From Tanypteryx hageni (lineage: Eukaryota; Arthropoda; Insecta; Odonata; Petaluridae): a stretch of DNA of 64,000 nucleotides. The stretch spans positions 54,683,370 to 54,747,369 of the forward strand of contig CM054117.1 in the NCBI GenBank assembly GCA_028673005.1, read 5' to 3'. The notes below the pieces were generated by a model. That model was not told where the DNA came from. It saw only the letters and a program-made list of their open reading frames with translations, and searched no databases. This document shows positions 54,491 to 64,000 of this stretch, piece by piece (position 1 is the stretch's first letter; each line of letters opens with the position of its first letter). The translations under genes and the position numbers were made by a program.

Positions 54491-56261
54491 GTGAAAAAAT
54501 TCAAGGGCAGCCTAATGTTTCGATGCCGTTTTGTATGCCTTTGAAATCTCTGTGTAATTCCTTGTAATTCTTCGCAACGGGGTACGGCATACCTGCGCTG
54601 CGTGCATGCATGGACAATGAGAGATTTTGCGTTGTAAGGTGCGTTCGTTCAAACCATTTCACTGTTTCGTAGCAGAGCGCCATGAACACTTTTTACGCGC
54701 GATAATCTCGGCGTTTTATTTGGATTTTTTTCAGTATTCATGCTCCAGATATTTGAGAATTCTGGAGATTAAATGCGCATGAGAGTCTCCGTCATGAGTA
54801 CGCCAATTCACTCCTTTCGACGATGTCGTCGCATTCCTTCTATTCGTCCTGCGACTTTTGGATACCTAATTCTCCGCACTTCTCTCTCGATCAGCATACA
54901 TATTTGTCGTTCGCATCGGATTAGCTATGACTTCACCGTCGGAATTGCGTTATCACTAATTTGCATGCCACTTCTGTACTGTCGTTTCGCACGCATTTCC
55001 ACCTGTCTAGACAACTTGGAACATAGCCGAAACAGAAAACAGACTGAAAATGTCGAGGTAAATAAAGGAACTAACAGACTGCGTAATTTTCCGAGCGATT
55101 TTTTAAAAATCGAAATGAATCGTAAGTAATTATCCCAAGCGCATTTCATTAATTAACATTAAATTCCTGTCCATCTTCATAGAAAAAAACCTTCTCGGCT
55201 CGATGAAGAAGACGAGAATTAAAGTTTCGTAATATTTTACGTCGAAAACTTCTCTTTATTTCCTTTACGGTTTTGATGATCTGAGTCAACCATCTCGCAG
55301 AAAGAGACCTGAACAAACGTGCGCCGTAAAAAAAGAAGTTTCGTGATTCACTGTTCCGTTAATGTTTTGAGAGTGAATGAAGTTGAATGTGAAAGACACA
55401 GGTTACTTCTTCCGTCAATTAAGTATCAAGTTTGAATTCCAGAATAAAGACTTAAGTAGAAAAAATTGAGCTTATATGGCAATCGACGATACTTAAGACA
55501 AGTATTTAATTTTTCAATTTTTTAAAACTAATGTTTATTTTAAAATTTATTTTCAGCCTCAAGACGAACTCGTTAATTCTCTAGTGTCTCAAATATGAAC
55601 TATTGATTTAATGCTACAAATATGGAATTTGGAGATGCATGATTTTAATGAAATATTAGGATAATAATTAAAATATATCGGAAGCAACTGCTGTGGAATT
55701 ACCGCTAACGACGTCTGCTATGAAGCTGAAATTTGCATACGTTTACTGAACTGTTTATTGTTGGGGTGAGCGACTGCGTCATTATTCTGATACCAACCGT
55801 TGCGCGAGCTCGACAGTTCACGCTTGAATTGAAAATAAATAATTAAAGAGTGAATTATCGAGTTTACCTTATGGCTTGTAATCAACAGATGACTGAGAGG
55901 ACTCCTGTAGCCATAAAACGGCTCAATAAAGTCCATTCAACCGTTTAATGGCTACGGAAGTTACCTCGATCACCTATTGAATTCACTTGTGGACTCCCCG
56001 ACTCTTAAATCCTCCTCCGTCATTTCCAATACGAACTCCTGCATTCCGATATTTAAGCGTCTCCTCTCCTACTAAAAAGCGAGGAATGTGGCATCACTTA
56101 AACCAGGCACGCCAAACTAGATGCACCAAGACCGCATTCACGGATGTCTTTATACGAGTGTCGTAATAACATCATTAATGTTCGAGGTTTTTCTGGATGC
56201 ATGGCCGATTAGACACATATTAATAGCAATAAATAAGATATCGCTGCGATTTAGCTTAACG
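54491..56261. other. No supported gene
   Basis: A 118-codon plus frame (54773-55129) is serine/arginine/isoleucine-rich without a recognised family. Nothing else seen. Confidence 0.4.
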
Positions 56262-57174
56262 CAGTGATGTTTAACCTTTTCTGGCTGCGATCCAAATTCC
56301 CGTTGCGGCGACCCATGGCAGTTAACCAGTGATAAATGATAAAATAAACAGGAATTATGTAAGCGTATGAATATTTTAAGCTTAAAATCCAGTAACATTT
56401 AATAGACTGTGTGGAGAAATGGTGTACTTGAGTTCAGACACGGAAGACCACCAGCTTAGCGTATAGCACAGGAACCTTTTTTCGCTCGCATGCCAAGATT
56501 ACAGAAACTGGCTTTCCTTTTCTAACTTACGTGCAAATTTAATATACATCCAAAAAGAAATAATGTTGTGGTTTATCTAGGGTAGTTTATTCCTCAGACT
56601 TAAGAGCACTGAAAACGATAGATTGGTTATTTATTGTCTATAAAGACTCGTTGTTCAAGATCAGTCGTATCCAACTCCAACATCACTCGCCACCTGTGGC
56701 AAATTGATGCTCACAGTCTACTGTCTAATATTTTTTGTTAGTTTATCAAATCACATAGTACTACTAAATTTGTTTATATGTATCTGGTTGTGTAACTTTT
56801 ACATAGAACGGTTTTTTCGGAACGTAATACAAACTATTATTCTTATAAATAGGGCTCTATACAAAAACAAGACTACAGTAATAAACAATACTGATTCGCG
56901 TCTTCTTACCCCCGGCAGTCACTGCTAATTAGTGTGGATTTTATGTCAAATTTCAGTGCGCTACTTGGACAGATGAGCTGTCAAGTATCACATTAAAATT
57001 TAATGATTGGTTTTACCAATAAATAATTTTAATCATTATTGTGTATCACTGTAAACTTTTATTTAAATTAAGTCCTACTTATAATATTAATATTTTGTAT
57101 GACGCGGCGAGCGAAAAGGCTAACCCGTTCGCCACACTTTGTAGCGAACCTGAAAATTCTGTTGGACATCACTG
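56262..57174. mobile_element. Possible hAT element
   Basis: cagtgatgtttaacc (56262) and ggacatcactg (to 57174) are hAT-like ends in inverted orientation, but the flanking octamers (gcttaacg, ttctaaat) do not agree. They may belong to two different elements. Confidence 0.3.
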
Positions 57175-59956
57175 TTCTAAATCATTTATGGCCAAACACA
57201 ACAATTATGGAGCAACCATCTTGTTCTCGGACAGATGGTCGCTACTAGTTAGTTACTTTCGCAACATAATTGCAATCTCGCTAGAAGTAGACTTTTATAT
57301 TGTGTCAGAAGCGGAAAAATATTGAGGAGACAGTCAAAAAACAATTTTTTCCGTTTCATACCAACCAAAAGCATCTCGCGTGCCATAGGTTCGCCAACCT
57401 TGCTAAAGGAGAAAATTTTATACATTTAATCATAATCTTTAATTACTCTTGTGGTCTGAGAGACACCGCCAAAGTTATAGTGTCAAAATACCCTACTATT
57501 TTACCTTCCGCTAGTTAAAAGTTTACAAATAAATCAAATGAGCATAGTAACCACCCGTTACCCCTCACCGCGTATTATTATACACGGAAAATCCAATTTT
57601 AGATGCAGTTAGTGAAAAATAACAATAAAAATAATAGTGGTCTGAGAGAAACTCAGGATGCGCTCCTAATTTCACCTCATAAGAGTTAAAGTTTAAAAGC
57701 CATTTTCAATGTAATTATGGCCATGGGGCCATATAGTTTAACAAGCCAGTTTAAACGCGCGCATTAGCAAGGACGGTGATCCATATCACACGAAATACGA
57801 AGGATATGCGAGAAGAGAACGCCTTATTGCCCCCTGAATATCCCAGGTATAAACCCTCTGCATTATGCTATTCTCTGGGAGTCGGCGAACCAATGAAAAC
57901 CCGTGTCTCATCGCCTGGGCGTGTGAAATTGCTGAAGAGCCATGTATCCAAATAAGAGATAAAGGACGCTCTGTCTTGAATTCCTTTTGACGCTAGGACG
58001 GAAAAAATGGTTCGCGACGACCTTGCTTAGCACTTGAATAATTTTACCCGTTTACTACGAAATACGGGTAAGCGAACTGTGCGGGAGAAAAAAGGTGCCA
58101 CTTGTATTTCCTGTGGGGATGAAATTTTAGAAGGAATTGATGCGAAGGAGAGAGCGTTTCACTTAAATTATATATGCAAACAGGAAGAATTTTATGAAAC
58201 TTTTAGTATTTGGGAGGCAGTTTTTCGGCCCTTTCATTAAAACATTTCTTTATCAGAGGAACAGAATGCTATTCTCGCTCTCGAAAATTCACTTTTCATG
58301 CTGTCATTTTAAAAATGAAAGACATCAGCCACGATGTATTTTATTTTTCTACGTCATCATCAACTAAATTAAATTTAGAAATACAAAATAAAATATGAAT
58401 CCCTTTTCTGTTCACGAAAACTTTCTCAAATAGCAATCAAACTGAGAAAATTGTGGAGAAAGTTGAATAAAACTCTGTTCAATGCAGTGGAACATTGTCA
58501 TGAAAAACTTAAATTAAAAAAAATAAATTAACAATCCTTTCGATTTCGAAAAATGTTTTCTTTTTAGAGATTTACAGCTGACGACATCAACTAAATACAT
58601 AAACGAAACTTTAGCCTGAGTGAAAATTTCATTTTAAATGGAATTCCACGTAAGACCTGCCAAAAACTCACGGCATCTCGTTGTTTTTAATTTCAGGCAG
58701 AAGGAATGAGTTTTCGAAAGGTTTTCCCTTACTCGAACCCAATTTTCTCACCTTCTTATTACATAGGTCTTATTAAATCGAAATTAAGAATTCAACAGTA
58801 CTTTTTTATTTGACAAGAAACTAACATTTTATCGTGAAATATTTAACGAAAGTCGCGGGTATGGAAACGTATTAGCCCTCCGCGGTATGAAATGCGAGAT
58901 AGATTTTTCCAACAAAAATTCTAATTTTTCCAGTCGAAAATTCCTGCTAAATGGAGTTTTACGCAGAGAATATAGATTGTTTTGATAGCAATTCGCAATT
59001 TTTGTCATATGGAATTAGCCTAGCGCGATTAACGTGCATCGGGAAATGACAGTACCTTTTCATTTTTACGGAAATTTCTTATTCCCTTTAATGTAATACA
59101 AACGGCTGGTTCCTACGCTGTCGGCTGAAACAATAGGGTGGACGACACGTGTCTCGCTGCTGCTTCAGTGGTTCGGGTGAAGAAGGAACGCAATAAACCT
59201 AGCGGACAAGCCGTCGCGTCATATTCCCTTTGCTCGAGGCGCCGCTGAAATCCAATCGGACAAAGGCAAAAAGGACGGCTATAGTGACCATGGGAATGGG
59301 AAACTCTTCCTGGAAACGTCCGGTCGGGAAGCAAACCCTTCATTGTTCCCGTTTCGGCGTGCTAAAAGGTTGAGGGGGTGACGGCCGCGAAAGGAATAGC
59401 GGGCGTGACAATGCGTGCGGCCCATGAATATCCTATTATGGATTGAAACCTCAATATATACCATATGCTGCTAGCTTTATAACGAAATCGACGACAATCA
59501 AAAGAGAAACTCTATTCTTAAGAGCCATAAAGGAAAGCAAAAAAATAATAATCCGCCTTTATTGAATGGCAAGATTTATACAATCTAGTCCATCTAACCC
59601 GGCATGACAAATATCGATTCGAACCGGCGAACTTGTTATTCGATGGCAGATACTATACTGTCCGTCTTCCAAGGCTCACGGAAGGGCAAGTCCCAAAAGG
59701 TAGCGTTTAAAAAGGACAGATAAGAAAGGTGTAAGCGAGACATGAATCGTGCAATTAATAGAGCAATGCAATTTCCGCCGATGAAGACCAGTGCTCGAAT
59801 TGGAAAATTTTAACAACCTGAACGCTAGTAACCGGAACATTCTGATCTGATGTTTTTAACCACGGGGTATGAGCATCAGTTTGTATCAAGTGGAAGGGCG
59901 TTCCCATGCGTACCCTCCCATAACAAGTTTTGACTTGTTCCTCTTAAGTCGGCAAA
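57175..59956. other. No supported gene
   Basis: Short frames only (58034-58240 has a CISC pair but no family match). A CpG-richer patch lies at 59100-59420. Confidence 0.4.
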
Positions 59957-60157
59957 TATAAATTTAAATTTAAATTTATTTCCATGCGGCCCCTAAACAG
60001 CCGTAATCGGCCTTTTACAAGGGGCTCATTAACATAATAACAAGGACGATCACAAACATCCATGCCCTAGGTGAAGAAAAACCCACCTAGGCGGGATTCG
60101 AACCCGCGACCTTCGGATTGGCAGGCGAGGACGTTGCCCTGCCACCACCGAATCACG
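59957..60157 (-). mobile_element. tRNA-derived SINE
   Basis: On the minus strand the head reads ggtggtggcagggcaacgtc (A box), a cctcgcctgcca anticodon-loop-like stretch as in tRNA-Gly(GCC), and cgcgggttcgaatcccgc (T arm with B box ggttcgaatcc at 60094-60104). The acceptor stem does not pair, so it is not a tRNA gene. A body with agccccttgtaaaaggccga follows and the element ends in an aaatttaaattta tail. Polymerase III-transcribed and moved by a LINE, by family knowledge. Confidence 0.75.
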
Positions 60158-60427
60158 AATATAGTCGCTCTTACGCGAGGCATACGAGTGAGGGGGATCG
60201 GATTGCCAACACATCCATTTTTACCATGGTAACAACGAACCTTATTTAGCAAAACGACAATGATTATAATTAGTGAATTTGAAATTGATCAGAAATGACG
60301 TTCTTTTCGATTTATTTTTTATAATATTTTAAAAACGCTTCTAACTTAATTTTTTAACAGCGGAACGACGTTCCGATCAAATTCGAGCAATGATGAAGTA
60401 AGACCTTACTTAATTTCCTTTTTGTAG

Positions 60428-60720
60428 GCATATCCTTCCAGAGACTTAAAGAGGATATGATGAACGCGACAGATTTAACCAAATTATCGGTGGAAATTAG
60501 CGAAAGATTGAAATCTGACGAGACCCTACCGTTGCCTGAAGGAAAACATTCAGCGGCGTTAGACGTCTTCCCACGATTATGCGAGTTCCTCTTGAAACGG
60601 CAGCCCAGACATGTGTATAAATCCATCGCAGGAAGATCATATAACTTCAGAGAGAAGATGAAATTTGAGGAACAGGAGGACTGGAAGCAAAAAGAGCTTG
60701 GATTAGATAGATCAGAATAA
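60428..60720 (+). CDS. Candidate 3'-terminal exon of an unknown host gene
   Basis: A pyrimidine-rich acceptor (aatttcctttttgtag, AG at 60426-60427) opens a frame that is read without stop from GC|ATA TCC to TAA at 60718-60720. The deduced peptide contains ISFQRLKEDMMNATDLTKLS, then VEISERLKSDETLPLPEGKH, FPRLCEFLLKRQPRHVYKSI and KMKFEEQEDWKQKELGLDRS. Mixed charged/hydrophobic composition, varied codon use and lack of low-complexity sequence set it apart from other frames nearby. AATAAA occurs at 60750-60755. I do not recognise the family. The ATG at 60457 gives an 87-residue minimal product, but the frame is open upstream to the acceptor. It could be an internal or last exon of a larger gene; chance remains possible. 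Confidence 0.45.
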
Positions 60721-61969
60721 TTAAGAAAAACGTACCTTGGTTAAAGATGAATAAAGCTAACAGAGGTAAAGTTCCGATGCAACTTCAGGCCAAAATACCG
60801 AAGGAGAAAGAGGTAATGCAGTCGAAGACAGATAGGAAGATAGAAAAACTGCATCATTTTTTAAAATTAAATTTTGATTAAAAATTAATCTTCGAGCTAA
60901 CCTTGAATCCACCATATTAGAGTCATAGATGCCTTAGCTATGAAACGATTGACCGAACCAGACGTTTCAGTTGTAATGGCAATTAAAATAATAACAAAAA
61001 TAATATAATCTAAAACTGGCGATAATTGTCTAAACTCGCCTCCATTGCTGCCACAATATATGGGATAAGATATTAAAAATAGATACTGCATGATATAACT
61101 AAAAGCAACCTTCCCAATATCTAAAAGAATTTACCTCGCTTCCGCAAGTAACAAACACATTATAAAGCGTTAAGTAATTTTACTTGTCCGATACCTTAAC
61201 AGGAGATTTACGATGCCTTCTCTTCTATAACCAGGTCACGGGTACAGTTTCAAAGCACCTTATCGCGTCCATGATTAAAACTAGTCAAGAGAAAATTTTC
61301 ATATTTTCGAACGGTTAAGCTAGTCCGACGATTGGTGAAGCCTGATTGGTTGGACGAATTTGCGGAAGGGATGGGGGAGATCAAGCGTTTTTCCAAATAC
61401 TTCTTGTTCTTGCTTCGTCAAATTCGGTCAAATTGTCGAAGTACACGCTGACTAAACGCAATACCAGACCATTCAGCTTTGGTATTAGGAGTAACAGGAC
61501 GTAGGGATAATAGTTCGTCGCATAGCTTTGTTAGACCGCCGCTCTAAAGGTTACCGTTGCCGAGGAAAACATGGATATGAGAATACTAAAGATGGTAATA
61601 AGCAACGCGTGTGTTAGTAATGAATCGCGTAGATCCTTAAGGGTCCCGTACAGGTTGATACATGAATCGATGCAGGAATCACGATGCCGCATAAGTCGCA
61701 ACTTCACCCGAAACTTCACCATTTCGCCTTAACGTCTTCAGTAAAAATTTCCCAAAACCTGTAGCAATTTCGCTTAGCATGGCAATATCACTGCTTAAAA
61801 AAGAAAAGGAAAGCCATAGGAAAGTGATCGAAGTAGTTGCTGCTTGATAGAAATAGGTTCCCGGTGGCGATTTTGTTAAGAGAATTGGAAACAACCCATT
61901 GATTATATAATTTTTTGCGTATGGATAGAGAATAATTTCACAATTTGCTTAGTTTAATGTGCTAGATCA
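60721..61969. other. No supported gene
   Basis: No coding, RNA or repeat signal recognised beyond short frames. Confidence 0.45.
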
Positions 61970-61977
61970 GGGGTCAG

Positions 61978-62050
61978 CAACCTACGGGCCGCGGGGCACA
62001 TGCGGCCCACAAGAACGCTTTATGTGGCCCGCAAAGCTGTAATAAAAAGT
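61978..62050 (+). mobile_element. hAT left terminus
   Basis: caggggtcagcaacctacgg followed by gccgcggggcacatgcggcc has the form of Charlie-type hAT ends. Preceding octamer tgctagat (61970-61977). The right end was not found in the rest of the window. Confidence 0.55.
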
Positions 62051-63699
62051 GATCAGGAAAATTTCTCATGGGCAACTTTATATTTTTTGAGTAAAATTAT
62101 GGTCTCAAAAGCTTTTCGGGTGAAGTTTTAACGCTAGTAAATTATGTAGATATGATTTAGTTCATATGAAATCACAGAATCTCTAGAAAACCTCTGATTT
62201 ATTCACCATCTCTAACTGTCCCCAATACCCCTTATCTCATGGTGCCTTAGCGACCTTGACCACTACTATTGCTCGTCTCACGAAGTCCGTGCAGTACAGG
62301 CTCTTATGGGAGATCTTCCCTCTCTCTCTTTCCCGTGTATTCTTCCCTATACATCTATCTCTCTCTAAAGCTAGCCTCGCCGCAGCCCCTCTCAATTCGT
62401 CGATCCGAGTATTAAGATTAAAAATCACATTAAAATACTAAATATTGCTCTGTTTTCGTTCTTTATAAGATTATTTTTTTTATTTAGCAGAGAAAATATA
62501 TTGTTTTATCGTACTAAACAATAATCACAATTTTAAACTGAAAGGAAATCACTCAAAGTTCGTAATAACAAAATAATCTTCGCTGTAATAGTGAAAACTT
62601 CCAAAATACTAAAACTGCGATATCTCTTCCCCTTTATGTCCAATGTCAACCAAATTTTTCGTGTTACTTGTCATATGGTTCTAATGGCAGAGAGTTGTTT
62701 TATAAGTGATATATGTTTCAATTTTACACTTTTAAAAATTAAAAATCATCGCCATCACTCGAAAATTTCGAAATATGACACGATATTTTCAGTCTCTGGC
62801 TAACTTACGTTCTATGATATTAAGATGGTACAATGAGCAAATGAAATGATCAGCGATGTTGAAATATTTATTCGGTTTTTATTTGAGACGATATGTTGTG
62901 CGGTTTGCCTGAAAATGGCTTTAATATCCGAGAAAATCTCGCGAGAACCCGGCGGGTGGCACAACGCAAACAGACTACATCTGATGTCGATGCGCGAAAA
63001 TATGATAGCATTTTTCTGTTCACCTCAATAACCGTTGAATTATTTGAGATAATGTGAGGTAAACTGTGAAATTGTTGATATTATAAATGCGAATGTAGCA
63101 AGATAAATCACTCATTTGCGGGTAGGTATAGATATTCCACGCTCGTACGAGCAACATTCAGAAGAAACGATAAAAATGAAATGTTCATAAAGTATTAAAA
63201 TATAAAGTTGCTTTAGGTTTACAGAAACATCATTGGGAATGAAAGCCTGACTCAGAATTTGCAGCATTAAGATCTGGAGCTATTGTTTTAAAACAGCCCG
63301 ACAAGGGAATACACTTTCCTCCGTGTTTCTATCAACGCTGAATTAACTCCCTGGCATAGTAGTTTTATCGCGTATTTCTAACTTTTATTTTTCTTCGTGT
63401 AATAATGCACAATCTTATTGTAATAGAATTATATAAAACTTATGGTATAATAAATGCATCGGGATTTTGTTACATTTTTATGGCCGAAGGAGTTGTCACA
63501 CTGATTAAAATAGAGCCATAATTTAACAAAGCCACCAACCTTCACATTTTCCAGCATAATTATTCATGATTTCTTACTTTTCTTTATTTTTGTATTCTTA
63601 GATTAGTAAGGAAATACTTTGGAAAATTCAAATTTATTTTAAACCCATATAATTTACGTTTGTTAAATATATCTTTATTGAAGAAAGATTTGAAGCTTT
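62051..63699. other. No supported gene
   Basis: Only short overlapping frames; a pyrimidine-rich patch at 62310-62365. Confidence 0.45.
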
Positions 63700-63713
63700 C
63701 CCGGCGAATCATC

Positions 63714-64000
63714 ATGGTGAATTTTTCTCGGGTTTCCAACCGGGTTGTCTCGGAGATTTCTTCCGACGTTTCGGCGACTAGCTCTGTCGCCATCTTCAGG
63801 GATCCTGAGTCAGGAGAGTTTCCACAAATTCGGTGGAATTCTTTATGTGGTGCTCGCAGTTTCCCGTCAGTGGCCCCAGAAGGCTGGTCAGATATTTCGC
63901 CAGTTGGTAAGTGGGGGAGTCTATGGCGCTGACTATGGGTCGGAGTGGTACCCCTTCCTTGTGAATTTTTGGGAGGCCATACAGTCTTGGAGGTATTGCT
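63714..64000 (-). mobile_element. Penelope-like element, cut by window end
   Basis: Minus-strand sequence enters from the right edge as reverse transcriptase codons and runs into a terminal repeat with ctgaagatggcgacagagct and cgccgaaacgtcgg (63745-63803), a phrase pattern typical of Penelope-like terminal repeats. Confidence 0.75.
63824..64000 (-). pseudogene. Penelope-like reverse transcriptase, N-terminal piece
   Basis: Read on the minus strand from the window edge: AIPPRLYGLPKIHKEGVPLR, PIVSAIDSPTYQLAKYLTSL and then LGPLTGNCEHHIKNSTEFVE. The block PRLYGLPKIHK-x-PLRPIVS is the conserved start of the Penelope-like reverse transcriptase. After TLLTQDP the frame meets the terminal repeat, so the catalytic aspartate block and the GIY-YIG domain are missing from this copy by internal deletion. 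The 5' part lies outside the window. Confidence 0.82.

Noticed and set aside
56262..57174. A confidently bounded hAT element
   Set aside because: The ends are inverted and similar, but the flanking octamers differ, so only a low-confidence feature is listed.
60084..60157. Possible tRNA-Gly gene on the minus strand
   Set aside because: Internal promoter boxes and the T arm are fine, but the acceptor stem does not pair and a SINE body with an AT tail follows.
1..64000. CRISPR arrays, prokaryotic operons, phage or plasmid modules
   Set aside because: No regular direct repeats with unique spacers, no ribosome-binding-site-spaced gene runs; the direct repeats present are microsatellites or transposon units.

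Overview
The window is AT-rich, intron-bearing-type eukaryotic DNA with no prokaryotic operon logic. The mix of hAT, pogo/Tc1-like, Helitron, Penelope-like and jockey/CR1-superfamily LINE sequences, with tRNA-derived SINEs and long (TA)n runs, points to an arthropod, probably an insect; I cannot name the species. Almost all recognisable protein sequence is decayed transposon. The only confident host gene is a tRNA-Glu(CTC) at 47221-47291. One possible host exon lies at 60428-60720.

Layout. 1-1721: 3' part of a hAT element with terminus and target duplication. 3336-10930: a large hAT element (8-bp target duplication GCCTTGAT on both sides) that took in a second complete hAT (5781-8914, GACTAGAA) and a small non-autonomous hAT (3838-4601, TGTATTCC). 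13225-15842: Helitron-type 3' region built of 218-bp tandem units, split by a pogo/Tigger-type element (13737-15259). 18765-21241: a minus-strand hAT inserted in a purine tract and itself carrying a truncated LINE. 21936-24515, 27152-27857, 30318-31668 and 33729-34690, plus short pieces at 2078-2141 and 19592-19797: one LINE family in six copies. 28930-29937: a DDE transposase pseudogene. 33260-35640: more hAT pieces. 39479-40140 and 53805-54490: further copies of the Helitron-type repeat, the first next to a helicase remnant. 41425-42747: a Penelope-like element whose terminal repeats form a 178-bp-arm palindrome. 45506-46397: a hAT MITE nested inside another. 49372-49650, 52060-53473, 36648-37224 and 26149-26753: further bounded non-autonomous elements. 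54500-63700 is mostly featureless apart from a SINE, the exon candidate and isolated hAT ends. 63714-64000: start of a Penelope-like copy on the minus strand.

Nothing here works as a multi-gene pathway. The interest lies in insertion order, target-site signatures and RNA structures: a conserved 33-nt hairpin at the 3' end of five LINE copies, the Penelope palindrome, and a hairpin-plus-CTAA terminus linked to a Helitron helicase. All calls come from reading sequence and translations by eye; no database search was run.
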